The position numbers and the translations under genes were made by a program. Positions 44,801 through 55,047 of a stretch of 64,000 nt of DNA are shown one piece after another (the first letter of the stretch is position 1; each line of letters opens with the position of its first letter). The DNA is from Ramazzottius varieornatus. Lineage: Eukaryota > Tardigrada > Eutardigrada > Parachela > Ramazzottiidae. The stretch covers positions 1,458,969 through 1,522,968 of the forward strand of contig BDGG01000013.1 in the NCBI GenBank assembly GCA_001949185.1, read 5' to 3'. The notes beneath the pieces were generated by a model. The model saw only the letters and a program-made list of their open reading frames with translations. It was not told where the DNA came from and did not search any database.

Positions 44801-47800
44801 GGACAACAGATGCTTCGTAATCTTCAAATGACTCGACGCGGATCTGCAGATCATACTGGAGGTCTTCTTCAACGGCATACACAGGAGTAACACAGGAGTT
44901 GTTTTTGAGCTCCACAGCAAGATTACCTCTAACTATCTCCTTGAACTGCCCGTCAGCAGCGCTTGGAAAGTCGTCGATACGGTAGTGCAGTTTGTAGTCC
45001 CATTCCAGCAGCTTGATAACATTCAGCAAGTTGATGGATTGCATTTCAGAGAAGGTTGAAAAACAACAGAAAACTTGATGAGCAGGAAGCACAGGCTCAG
45101 TCAGCAACCGAATCAACCATCGAACAATCAAGTCCTGATTGTTCATTACTCTGCTTATGTGCCGCCCTACTTTTGACGTCACTCCCGAGTCCCTGTAGTT
45201 TGTTCCAGGATCGACGCGGGATTGAGCTCACTGGCTCAGATCCTAGAAGAGACTCTTCTCTCTCGTTCCGCCAGGACAGTTTGACCAAAAAGAGGTGGGG
45301 ACAGGCATAATCCCCTCGTTAGCCTCAAAAATCGAACCAAAGCATCAAGACACTGCGATCTGACGATAAAAATGGCCACTATTGATGTGAGCTCTGCTAG
45401 TGCAAAAGACTTTTCGCAGGGTTTTTTCCGTTCAGTTTTTACCGTCAGTTTGCTCCGCACTTTCCGCTCATACCCATACGAGAATTCTGCCGTTCACTTC
45501 CGCTTGGTTCTGAAAATTTTGGAAGCACTCCGTTTGGTTTCCAAAATTACGCACGGTCTTATGCTCTGCCCCAGTCGTGCGGAGTTTTCAGAAAGCAAGC
45601 TCAGAGTGCCGCTGAGATTTTTTGCCTCCCGGCCCGCTCAGTTGGTCGCTCAGTTAACTTTCTAACTGACAGTTTTCCGCTCAGTTAAGTTCAGTTTGAC
45701 AAAGCCGCACAATATTCATTTAACGTTCGCGATTCATTCATCAAGGGATGGGATACGTCGACCGAGAAGTGCGGTAAGGAGATCATAATTAACATTACAA
45801 AACCATAGCATTTCAAAATTCAGATCACTGGTTGAGAGTCTACGATCACGTATAATCTGACCGGAAATACTGAGAATTCTTTCAATACCGGTAGTTGTCG
45901 CAGTAGCGCACAAAACTTGTTTAGCGATAACTGTAAGTGGATTGAAAATATCTTGATTTTGTTTCTTGGCGTAGAATTCAAGAGGATTAATCTCATCTCA
46001 TCTGGAATCCAGATACAGCTGAAACTCAGTTTCGACACCGACTGCCGAAATAGGGTCTCTTCGCGAGGAAACTGAGGAATGAGGTTCTTTGTCCATGAAG
46101 CTAAAGAGCTTCGAACGCTTCACTTTGGGTTCTTCGCTTCGGGATTCTGGTGATGGTCTTGTTAGCTCGTCACGTCGCATCATTTCCAGCACGATGGCTT
46201 GTGTTCTGCTCTTCACGGCTTCCGAATTTTCTGCTCCATGAGTAAAACTAAATTTCATATCCGGGTCCAGAAACGCTGCTGTCAAAAACAAGTCGTCGTT
46301 CTCAAGCGACGAAAATCTAACATTTAGCTGTTTCAAAAGTTCCTCCGCGTAGCCGTGAAGAGTTGGGAACTGATCACCATCGAGGATTCCCTGAAGGAAG
46401 ATGCGAAGGCTGTATGTCAACGGAAGAACTTGGCAAATAGCAGGCACTCCGTTTCGCTGCGGTGTCTCAAAGGCTTCTTGAAAAAGTCGTCATTTCAACA
46501 AAGTGCTCGCGACTCAGCCTGTGTTTGGGATCGAGGCCAGCTGCCGTCCAGTCTAACTTTATGGCTCGCTCAGCCATGATAAAATTGCTGTTTCATCGAG
46601 TGGCGCAACGTGCTTCCAGTGCCATTCCCAGCTCCTTTTCCACATATTCAGTGCCTTGAGTTGACTTCTTCAGCTTTGCCACAACCGACGCGAGCTTTTC
46701 GACTGAGTTTTTTAGCATCTTGCAGTTTTTAACAGGTGTCTTCAGACAGAGCTGCAGTGTGTGAGCAACACACCGTACCTAAAACATGGTCTCCATATTA
46801 CAACAATATATTTGCCGTGAATGTAGAGATACGGATTAAAATGCAACGAATTGAATTAATTTTAGAAAGATCAGCCCGAACTACCAAGATATTTCGGTCT
46901 GGCATCAGTTCGTATCGCTGTATCAACTTCTCGGTCACTTCTTCTGCCAGAGGACTGCTCGTGTCGAGGTCTTCGGCATCTATCGGCTCCAGTTCAAGCT
47001 CCTCGTCACCGTAAATGACCTGATGAAAGACATCTTCCATATCGGTATCTGCAAACATGACAAAAAAAATCACTAGATATAACATCAAGCTAAAGTGAAT
47101 TTATTCTGTAAAATCAACAGCTCTTATTATTTACTAAGAATGCAGTTAAACAGTTTCTTGATTAGAGTTTGACGACTTACCAAATTTGTTTGGATCATGG
47201 AGGTCGATAAATCCAGGAAACCAATCTTTGAAAGCATTGACAATGTTTGCTCCGTTGTCTGTTCCAATGTAGCAAACCTTGTTTTCAATTTCAAACTTCG
47301 TTAACACCTCCACAGTCAAATCCAATATTTGATTGGCGTTGTGAATTCCACTGAATCTCGAGCAGGCTAAAAGGCCATGTTGAAGCTTGAAAGTTTCGTC
47401 GATATAATGCGCACTAACTCCGAGGTATCCTCTCTGACGCTTGCTGCTCCAGATATCGCAATTGATTGCAATGGCAGTGGCACTCTTCAGAAGGTCCAGT
47501 ACTTTCGTTTCTAACTTCTTGTAGATGCCTGGTAAAAGGCGCCTGGTGATGGTGTCCCTTTTAGGCCACTAAATAAAAGTAGTTTATTTGATTATCAGCG
47601 AGAGTGGAACGTAGGTGATAATGAAGTAATGATTTCTATTTTTATCCTGTTGAAAAATACCTTCAGAGCGGAATCCGCTCCTTTTATCGCTCGGTCAAAT
47701 GAACTGTGTCCGAGAATGTCAGGGCAAATTAGAGTCTCCACTTGAATCCGAGCTATATTCAGGTCGAGTAAACGTTGCTTCGGATGATTCCTTGGGTAGG

Positions 47801-50800
47801 CTGGCTTCTTCGGTTCTAGAAGTCCATCGGTTTTCGTCTTTGTCGAGGAATCCTCTTTGGTCGTTCTGCGACAAAAGTTACAAGATCCTGCAAAAGAAAC
47901 GTTCAACCATCAAAGTTGAGATTGGAGCAGTCTGATGAACTAAATTTCAATAAAGAGATTATGAGAAATCAATCAACGTATTGTAAACTTACTGCTTCTT
48001 TTTAATGTTCATTAATAACATGATTTTTGAAGTTGCTGTAGCCCTCTTGACTGCATACAACTTTCTCCTTCCGACACAGTTTGCAGCACCCTTTATGTAG
48101 AGTAATCTTACGACCGGTCTTTGAGGATCTTTCCGTCAACGGGTTATTATAAAAGGCCGTGAAGAAGTCCTTAGCCACTCTCGCATCTGCAAGCTTCTTC
48201 AGCTCCTATGCGGTCACTTTCTTTGTGGATTCCACTTCGATTTTTGGCGAATCATCACTGTCGATCACCACCACCGCTTCGCCAGGCATGTCCGTATTCC
48301 GTGAGGAACACTAGACTGAAAGGAAGAGTAACACAACCACCAAGAAGGCAAAACAGCTGCTGCGGAAAGCTAATTGTAGGGGAAAAGTGGAAAACCAAGA
48401 ACTGTTTAACTATCAGTAGAGCCCGAACTGTGAAAGTAATCAGGCAATCAGTATGACAGAAGGGCCTACCAATCATAAAACGCTTAGTCATCCCTTATGT
48501 GACATTAATCGTTTTGAATGCATAGTATCTACTATCTACTCACTACCTAGGGACAAAACGCGCACAGGGTGAACCTAATATTGAAGGTATTTTTACGGCG
48601 TCACGGCGCTTTCCGGTTCCGCTACAGACAGTTTCCCGCTGCGCTACGCTAAGACTGATGCCCGCTCAGTTACCGTTCCGCTGGGGCCTTCCCAGTTAGA
48701 GCTCCGCTCATTTAAAATAACTGAGCGGAGCGGGAAAACTGAGCGGGTGTCCCGCTGGCCAAAAAAAACTCCGCAGCTCTGCTCTGCACTACACCCTGTC
48801 TTAACTGGTGTAATCAAGTAATTAACTGGTAGATGGCCAGTTGTCTGAGCATGGCGCGCAGTGTTCGGATGATTTTCGCGTTTTAGAAATGCGAAATTTT
48901 GATACGGATTTCGAAAGACCGGAGTGTATTAGTTTTTGTTCGTTATTTTTGTATCGCTGCTTGAAGCCTACTTCCCTAACTTGACTGTAGACTATTGTTT
49001 CAAATAAGGATTTTTTTCCAGCTGAAAAGCTCTGGACAGTTGTTGCCAATTGATGGTTGCTCTGTACGGTATTTCGACCAAAAGCCTGCCAGTGGAATGA
49101 AGCTTTGTTTCTTTCCAGGTACTCTCCCGTGCAAATTTCCGCGCCATCTAGCGTGTTAGCCGATGTAGAAAGGTGGAACCGAACTTTTTACGATTGGTCT
49201 CATCTTTTGGAAGAAGAATCAATCTCGGGCAAGACTCTTGTACCGCCCGCCGCCGAAGACTTTCTCGAAGGCCTCGACGAGATGGACTACCTTGACGTTG
49301 TTTCCGGCGAACCCAAAGCCGCACCCGACGCCACTGACCTCGAGAACATCAGCGACGATCTCTATGCTCGACATATTCGTCACCTCAACTCACAAGACTC
49401 CAGAATAAACACTATTCTCGACTTTAGGAAGTCGTTACCCGTTTACGCCAAGCGGGAAGAAATTCTAGGTACTGTACGCGGCATAAATTGGGATGTGAAC
49501 AAACAAACTCAACCAGGTCGTTTTCACAAGTGGCACACGTTTCGTTGTTAGGCTGATGGTGTATGCACCACTTGGGACGACTCATCTGCCCACGTCCCAA
49601 ATTTCCTTTCGCCCTTACGCTCAACTAATGATTGCTGTTTTCATTTGTAGAAACCATCAAGAACAATCCAGTAACACTGATTAGCGGCGACACTGGTTCC
49701 GGGAAGTCCACGCAAGTTCCTCAGTTCCTCTTCGAATCAATGGTGGCAGCCAACCGCGGAAGTGAAGCGCAGATCATCGTGACACAGCCACGGAGGATCT
49801 CGGCGGTGTCACTCTCTGAACGTGTGGCCTTTGAAAGAAATGAAGAGATGGGCCAGACGGTGGGCTATCAAGTCCGACTGGAATCCAATATCCCGCCTCA
49901 GCACGGCTGCGTCTTCTTCTGCACAACGGGGATACTCTTGAGGAGACTGCAGGACAACCCGTCGCTCAAAGGTGTCTCACATGTCATTGTGGATGAAGTC
50001 CATGAGCGAGATGTCCTGATTGATGTGCTGTTGTCTTTGCTGAAGAATGTAGTGAAGACGAACCCGCATATTCGAATTATATTGATGAGCGCCTCCTTAA
50101 ATACGGAACTGCTCAGAAAATATTTCCATAACTGCCCACTTGTCGAGGTAACAAAAAAACCAGTACAGATCATTTCATACCATATATTATATCATGTCAG
50201 TGAGGGTTCTTTTCTTGAAAAAAAGGGAAATGGTTATCGTCACCAAGTAAAACCCGCCAAGGTTATGGTCACCCAGTGACACCCACCAGAATTAATCACT
50301 GAAACCCAATTTTATTATTGTCACCCACTAAAATTAGAAATTGATTACTAGTACGTCACCAAGGGAGTTTAGTGTCGCGCAAACTTCAGTACTTTGCCAC
50401 TACTGATTTCCGCTTAGGCAAGCTGGCAAAGCGCCTAAGCAGAAATACTTGCCGAATGGATAACATAAAAAGCGAGTGAGCATGGCATCCAGCAATAACC
50501 GTGCCCGCAAATGTGATCCCAGTCCGCATCGAAACATCCGAAACCCGTTTGATCCGGAAGCATGAGGCTTGTCGATGGACCCGAAGATTCTTCGCTACGG
50601 TGGTTCTGTAACTTCTGCTCAGCCGAGCAGAAGTTGCCTGATGCATGGGCTATTCACTGCCTGAAGGGTGCGTCGAAGGGCCGTCGCGTCGCTGACCAGA
50701 CAGTCTCTATTTCACTCCGTAGAACCTCGCGGAAAAACATCAATGAAGTTTTTGTTCGATGGGTGTCAACAACTTTTCTGGTCGTTTTTACCACAATCCA

Positions 50801-53349
50801 GTGGGTGCCATTAATGTTTTTGGGTTTTAATGGGTAACAATAAATCAGTAACATTACCCAAAAAAATTGACTTCTGAACTTTTTGACGAATTTGACACTG
50901 CGCGTGACTTGATGGCATTCCACGAATTTTGGTTTCAGGTCGAAGGTTATCTGCATCCCGTCCGGGAATACTTTCTCCCTGACGTCTGTAAGATGCTAAA
51001 CGAGCCCTTGGCTCTAACCGAAGATCACGAACCTCGAACGCCTTTCGAGCTCATCCACAACCTGATCAAAAGAACAGATTCAACAAGGCCAGAAGGCGGT
51101 ATCCTCGTCTTCCTTCCCGGTTGGCAAGAGATCAAGGCAGTGAAGGCCCGAATCCTGGAGTCTTTCTACAAGGAAGACAGACATTGCGTCCTGACACTCC
51201 ACTCCGTGATTCCCTTGAAAGAGCAGCACCTCGTCTTTGACGCTCTACCGCCACACAGAAGGAAGATCGTACTGGCTACCAACATTGCCGAAACAGCCAT
51301 TACCATCAACGACATTTCCTACGTGATTGATGTTGGGAACCGGCGAGGGCAGAGTTACAACCCTGAACGGGAGATTACGACGCTCGATACCCAGTGGATC
51401 TCTAAAGCCAACGCCATACAAAGACGAGGAAGAGCTGGACGAGTGCGAGCGGGCGAATGCTACAGGTAATTGTGTGTTGTCAGGCGTTATGTAACGGGAT
51501 ATGACATAACATCTTCTAACTATACCGTAATGTAATTTAATGTCATGTGATGTTATGGTATCCCGTGAAGCAGCACACTGTTATGTCATATAACTTCATG
51601 TGATATGTCATAGGCTGTACACTAAAGAACGCTTCGACTCGATGCAACCCTATCCACCGCCCGAGATCCTCTGCACGTCTTTGGAGAAAGTCATCCTAGA
51701 TGGGAAACTATTCTGTCCGCCCACGATGAAGGCAGTTCAGTTCCTCAGTCAGCTTCCGCAACCTCCGGAGGCCGAAGGTATCGAGAAAGCCGTGGAAGAA
51801 CTCGTGGAGCTGAAGGTGCTCAATATGGACGAAAGCCTAACACCCATGGGCGAAACCATCGCGCATTTCTCCACACATCCGCGAGTTTCCATTGCGCTAG
51901 TCTACGCTGCGTTCCTCAGATGCCTTGACCCGGTACTGAGCATCGCGAGCTTCTTGTCGACCAACCGAGACCCGTTTCGGTACAAACTGGAAGACAAGTC
52001 GCACGTCAGACAGGTAAAGAATAATAATCATTGGGCGAATTCTCAATGAGTGGGCAGTCGGCAAATAGTCTCGACAAGATCGTTTCCCTGAGTGGCGCAC
52101 GCTTTCGGCCAATAACGCTGAAAGGTTGCGCCACTTGGAAAACTCATCCAGATTGTTATCCCAACTGGCGCACGCTTTCAGGTAACAAAACTGAAAATGT
52201 GCGCCACTTGGATAACCGATATGAGTTTGTTTGCCAAGCTGTCAAATACATTTCAGTTCTGAATATTATTTTTGAATGACGATTAATTGTCTTTTGGCAG
52301 GTCAAAATGTTGTTCGCGAGCGGAACGAACAGCGACCACATTGCCTCTTCCAACCTCCTCAATGCCTGGCTGGAGACCAACAGCAACGAAACGGAGCTCG
52401 CACACTTCTGCGACGACTTCGGCGTGAACCACGACGCACTAAAATTCATCGACGGGATTCGCCAGGTTCTGGCCGAACACTTGTACGACGCGTACCTGGT
52501 CAACAAACTTGAAGACGCCACAAACAGGATGGCCGACACCAACGAACATGAAAGAAATGCGCCTTTCATCAAGGCCGCGTTGACTGCTGGTATTGGTAAT
52601 AATGTTCTGAGGGTCAGTAAAGGCGCTGTGAGGAGAGGAAGACTAACGGATGACTATGTCGTAACCATTCCTGAAAGCGACACGTTCGTCGAGGTAAGAA
52701 ATCGAATATGGGAACCGAGACAGTAAACAGCATCGTTTGAATTTCAACAATCCTGCATACGGCAAACTTCTCGTAGTTATCGGTGTGAGTGTATGCAGGT
52801 GCACACCGTTGGTGCTGTCAGATTTTGCATATACCAGCATACATGGTTGGCAGCATGCGGGAGGGCTGCGTATATGCATGTATGTGAAACTCGGGATATC
52901 GAGGCTTGGATTGATGGTTTGCTGGTTCTGGTTTCGCAAGTTGACTGGTATGGTTTCAGGTTGGAAAGGAATCGGTCGTGGCCGACAGACTGGAAGATTC
53001 CGAGCCTTGGCTGATCTACCATTCGAAGATGAAGTCAGGCGAGTCGCGGAAGACGTACGTCAGGGACCTGTCTGAAGTGCCTGCCCTGACCATGGCGCTC
53101 TTCGGCGGAAGGGGTCTCGACTTGTCGGAACAAGACGACGATGACGATATTAATGTTTTAAGTTTTGAAGGCTACGGCAATGTACATTTCAAAGCCGATC
53201 TGAAGACGGCGAGAGTCGTGTTCGAACTTAGAAAAAATATGGAAGATTTAGTCGATCTGACGTTACGAAGCCGGAACAAACGTTCAGCTGAGCTAGATGA
53301 CATGTGGACCAGTTTGCGGGATGTGCTTTGTAAGTTACTGACTGGTTGA
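41863..53349 (+). CDS. DHX30-like: DHX30-like DExH-box RNA helicase with double-stranded-RNA-binding domain
   Basis: Exons: 41863-42401, 49119-49468, 49651-50147, 50939-51465, 51614-52013, 52301-52693, 52960-53349; 1,031 residues. Exon 1 carries a dsRNA-binding domain matching DHX30, including MRIACAHACATLKSMGHLDK and NNKPVLYTGENL. Helicase motifs: GDTGSGKST (Walker A), TQPRRISAVS, DEVHERD, SASL in place of SAT, LVFLPGWQEIK, ATNIAETAITIND, QRRGRAGR; then the HA2/OB-type C-terminus. DHX30 in vertebrates supports mitochondrial ribosome assembly. The N-terminus (RPGVLLYATHSARFHRSL, few acidic residues) resembles a mitochondrial leader. The start is uncertain: 41863 is the first in-frame ATG, yet a good acceptor at 41881 suggests a further upstream exon. 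Intron 1 (6.7 kb) holds two transposons. Confidence 0.85.
42402..43045. other. Left part of DHX30-like intron 1, no gene
   Basis: Intron sequence with a GC-rich patch at about 42820-42980 containing TTCGCTCGG and CCGTTCCGCTT-like repeats reminiscent of the hAT flanks further right. No coding signal. Confidence 0.4.
43046..43190 (+). repeat. Left terminal inverted repeat of the Tc5-like element
   Basis: 145 bp, ends at GTGACGTCA; matches 45174-45318 in reverse complement. Confidence 0.9.
43284..45044 (-). pseudogene. Tc5/pogo-like DDE transposase with one nonsense codon
   Basis: Two exons, 44317-45044 and 43284-44259, phase 2. The N-terminal half has a CENP-B-type helix-turn-helix region (AVTYWRNAVKKKRLTLATVQ; later WALTANETVNLAGF). 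The catalytic half has NADQSGFEYEM (first Asp), LADSWKTF (second) and a QIQPLDVFCFRMYK block, plus a C-terminal cysteine/histidine cluster (CGWCKARLCFHHF) typical of the group. The frame is broken once, by TAG at 44334-44336, where relatives have tryptophan. A longer N-terminal extension up to 45182 is open. The element is therefore probably non-autonomous, though almost intact. Confidence 0.82.
45174..45318 (-). repeat. Right terminal inverted repeat of the Tc5-like element
   Basis: 145 bp reverse complement of 43046-43190; the transposase reading frame may begin at its inner edge. Confidence 0.9.
45440..48790 (-). mobile_element. Decayed hAT transposon in DHX30-like intron 1
   Basis: Transposase fragments on the minus strand: a BED-type zinc finger near 48000-48170 (CKLC, later FKNHV and H), a catalytic part at about 47160-47580 (AINCDIWSSKRQRGYLGVSA, TDNGANIVNAF), a middle part at 46798-47050, a helical part near 46490-46740, and the dimerisation-side segment at 45998-46447 (FLTAAFLDPDMKFSF). 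TGA codons interrupt it, including at the tryptophan of the conserved RWNS. Both flanks are GC-rich with many direct and inverted copies of CCGCTCAGTT, as in hAT subterminal regions; exact ends and target duplication could not be fixed. Confidence 0.7.
49505..49592. repeat. Foldback repeat A, DHX30-like intron 2
   Basis: AACTCAACCAGGTCGTTTTC, ACAAGTGGCACACG, loop TGTTAGGCTGAT, ATGCACCACTTGGGACG. Confidence 0.65.
50148..50938. repeat. DHX30-like intron 3 with imperfect inverted ends
   Basis: The left side carries repeated GGTTATNGTCACC and TTATTGTCACCCACTAAAA motifs (50228-50335); the right side has TTTTAATGGGTAACAATAAA near 50824, an imperfect reverse complement. The arrangement resembles a small decayed insertion of about 600 bp. 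No open frame of note. Confidence 0.4.
52064..52235. repeat. Foldback repeat A, two copies, DHX30-like intron 5
   Basis: TCTCGACAAGATCGTTTCCC, GAGTGGCGCACGCTTTCGGC, CTGAAAGGTTGCGCCACTTG, then CCAACTGGCGCACGCTTTCA and GTGCGCCACTTGG. Confidence 0.75.
52751..52800. repeat. Repeat C: CCTGCATAC foldback, DHX30-like intron 6
   Basis: CCTGCATAC and GTATGCAGG face each other across about 35 bases. Similar pairs occur in CNOT1 intron 8 (about 26485-26575) and CNOT1 intron 12 (about 29098-29145). Confidence 0.55.
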
Positions 53350-53629
53350 AAATAAATGAAAAACCACCCACTTGAATTTCAAAGTGTTTTATACGAAACT
53401 CTATTGACATCCGACATCGAAGACGATTATCGGATAGACAAACTACCAACTCGTTCAAATTTTAGATACACCAGCTCTAACAGAAGAGAAAATACTTTCG
53501 GTCGAAAGACGACACAAGGTGTTAAAAATCATGAAACAGGAACGACACCTTGAAAGAACAAAAGCTTTGTACACCAAGAATGAACGATCGAAGTACTGTA
53601 CATCTATATTTTCTTCCGAGATTCTCAGA
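53350..53629. other. Convergent gap DHX30-like / Rieske gene
   Basis: 280 bp, probably overlapping 3' UTRs; an AATAAA occurs directly after the DHX30-like stop (53351). Confidence 0.4.
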
Positions 53630-54775
53630 CTAGAAACCGTCGAACTTGGCGAAGAGAACAGGGTTGTATTGTGCGAAACCAACGAGAAGGGTACCTCCGA
53701 CCACTCTAGCAGGAAAGATGTTGGCGGAAGGCCGGTCGATGCGGAAGGAGTTCGAACTCTTTCCGCTATCCAACTCGAAACGCCAGTGATGCCAGGGACA
53801 GACTATGTACAAGGTGTTGTTGATCTCCTCGATATCACCTTCGGCCAAGGGACCCTGCTGATGCGGACAGCGGTTCTCGATGGCGTACAGAGCGTCGCAG
53901 TGCCGAAGGATACCAACGCGATACCCGTTGACATCCACCATGTAACGGTCTCGCTTGTCATGGTTGTTCATCCTGGCTTCGAAGTGTTCGGCGATAGAAT
54001 CGAAAACTTGCGGGTCCGCGCTGAGACAGGCCAAGATATCCTGCAAAAAGCAACATTTCAATAGATCTCAAGAAAGAAAACGGCAGCTCGTTAGGCCAAC
54101 TCGACCAGATCGGTTTCTAAAGTGACGCACTATTTCAGTAATATTGGCTGGAGGCGCGCGCCACTTGGGAAGACGGTCTGATCTGGACTTTGCTCACTCG
54201 CGCACGTCATAAAGCTCAACGTGTCAAACTGTGTGCTCACGCGTCACCACGCAAACTCAATGACGTCTCCACGCCAAATTCAACAGTTCGCCATGACCAA
54301 GTTTGATTTCTGAAGTGCCTTACTCGACTGGACTTACCTTGCGATCACTGGACGTGATCTTCTCATAGTAAGGAGATGTGCGAACGACGCCACAGAACAT
54401 GGAAGCAAAGTCGCTGGGCTGGTGGATCTTGAGATTCCAGTCTTGGAAGTCTATCATGTCCAGGCTGCCGACTTTCCACCACAGCATCTGGTCGTTTGGG
54501 TCGAGCGGCAGATGGCCGAATGGTTGAAAAGTGGAAGCAGTGTAAGAGATAGCTTCATCGGGCTTTGGACGAGAAGGCAGAGTGTCGTGGTCGGGAGAAT
54601 CACACCGGATCTTTATGTTCTTCAGCAGTGGCGTGCGCAGGCTGGCTCCGTTGGCGACTTGGTTCAGCGTGGCCAGGGCATTCCTTTGCTGGTCTTTCTT
54701 GCCTCCTCTGGTCTTCAGGTGGTCCGGAACAGGCAGCTCATGCCAGCTGATGGATTGACGATTCAATGGAGGCAT
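53630..54775 (-). CDS. Rieske [2Fe-2S] domain protein
   Basis: Two exons, 54338-54775 and 53630-54040, phase 0; 282 residues. The C-terminal half is a Rieske domain: YMVDVNGYRVGILRHCDALY, then cluster ligands C-P-H in NRCPHQQGPLAEG and C-P-W-H in IVCPWHHWRFELDSG. It resembles soluble Rieske proteins such as RFESD rather than the membrane-anchored bc1 subunit: no membrane segment or signal is present. The N-terminal 145 residues (SWHELPVPDHLKTRGGKK; QMLWWKVGSLDMIDFQDW) are not recognised. Rieske proteins of this type carry electrons, often for oxygenases; partner unknown. The 297-bp intron contains a foldback repeat A. Confidence 0.8.
54101..54187. repeat. Foldback repeat A, Rieske-gene intron
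   Basis: AACTCGACCAGATCGGTTTC, AAAGTGACGCAC, loop TCAGTAATATTGGCTGG, GCGCGCCACTTGGGAAGACG, GTCTGATCTGG. Confidence 0.75.
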
Positions 54776-54997
54776 CGTGGAGCTGAGCTAAAACGACTTC
54801 TAACCAGAGAAAAAATGCCATCGAAATTCCACTCCATAATTGTGCAATTTGCATCCTTCCAGCAGAAAATCACTTTTCACTACGAGTACAGCCAGGGTAG
54901 CACGCAGACGTGTGACCAACACTTCAATCAAGCATGTCGTTCAGTTGTGTGATGCGAAATCTTTGCTGATTGCTCCGCACTCTTCCTGCCTGGGAAG

Positions 54998-55033
54998 CCA
55001 TTTTGCCGCTCATTTTGCCGCTCATTTTGCCGC
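54998..55033 (+). repeat. Three perfect copies of CATTTTGCCGCT
   Basis: A 12-bp unit repeated three times upstream of the Rieske gene start, in an otherwise non-coding stretch (54776-55050). Confidence 0.85.
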
Positions 55034-55047
55034 TCGAAAGCTGAAAA

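Larger units (their letters stand above)
43046..45318. mobile_element. Tc5/pogo-like DNA transposon, 2,273 bp, inserted in DHX30-like intron 1
   Basis: Terminal inverted repeats of about 145 bp (43046-43190 and 45174-45318) start CGAGGGGATTATGCCTGTCC and differ at only a few bases. TTA flanks both ends (43043-43045 and 45319-45321), giving an uninterrupted target of CTTAG. This fits the CTNAG preference and TNA duplication known for Tc4/Tc5 elements. Between the repeats lies one transposase gene on the minus strand. The near-identity of the repeats suggests a recent insertion. Confidence 0.88.

Noticed and set aside
53519-54064. 181-codon plus-strand open frame
   Set aside because: Antisense to the Rieske exon whose cysteine/histidine ligands are clear.
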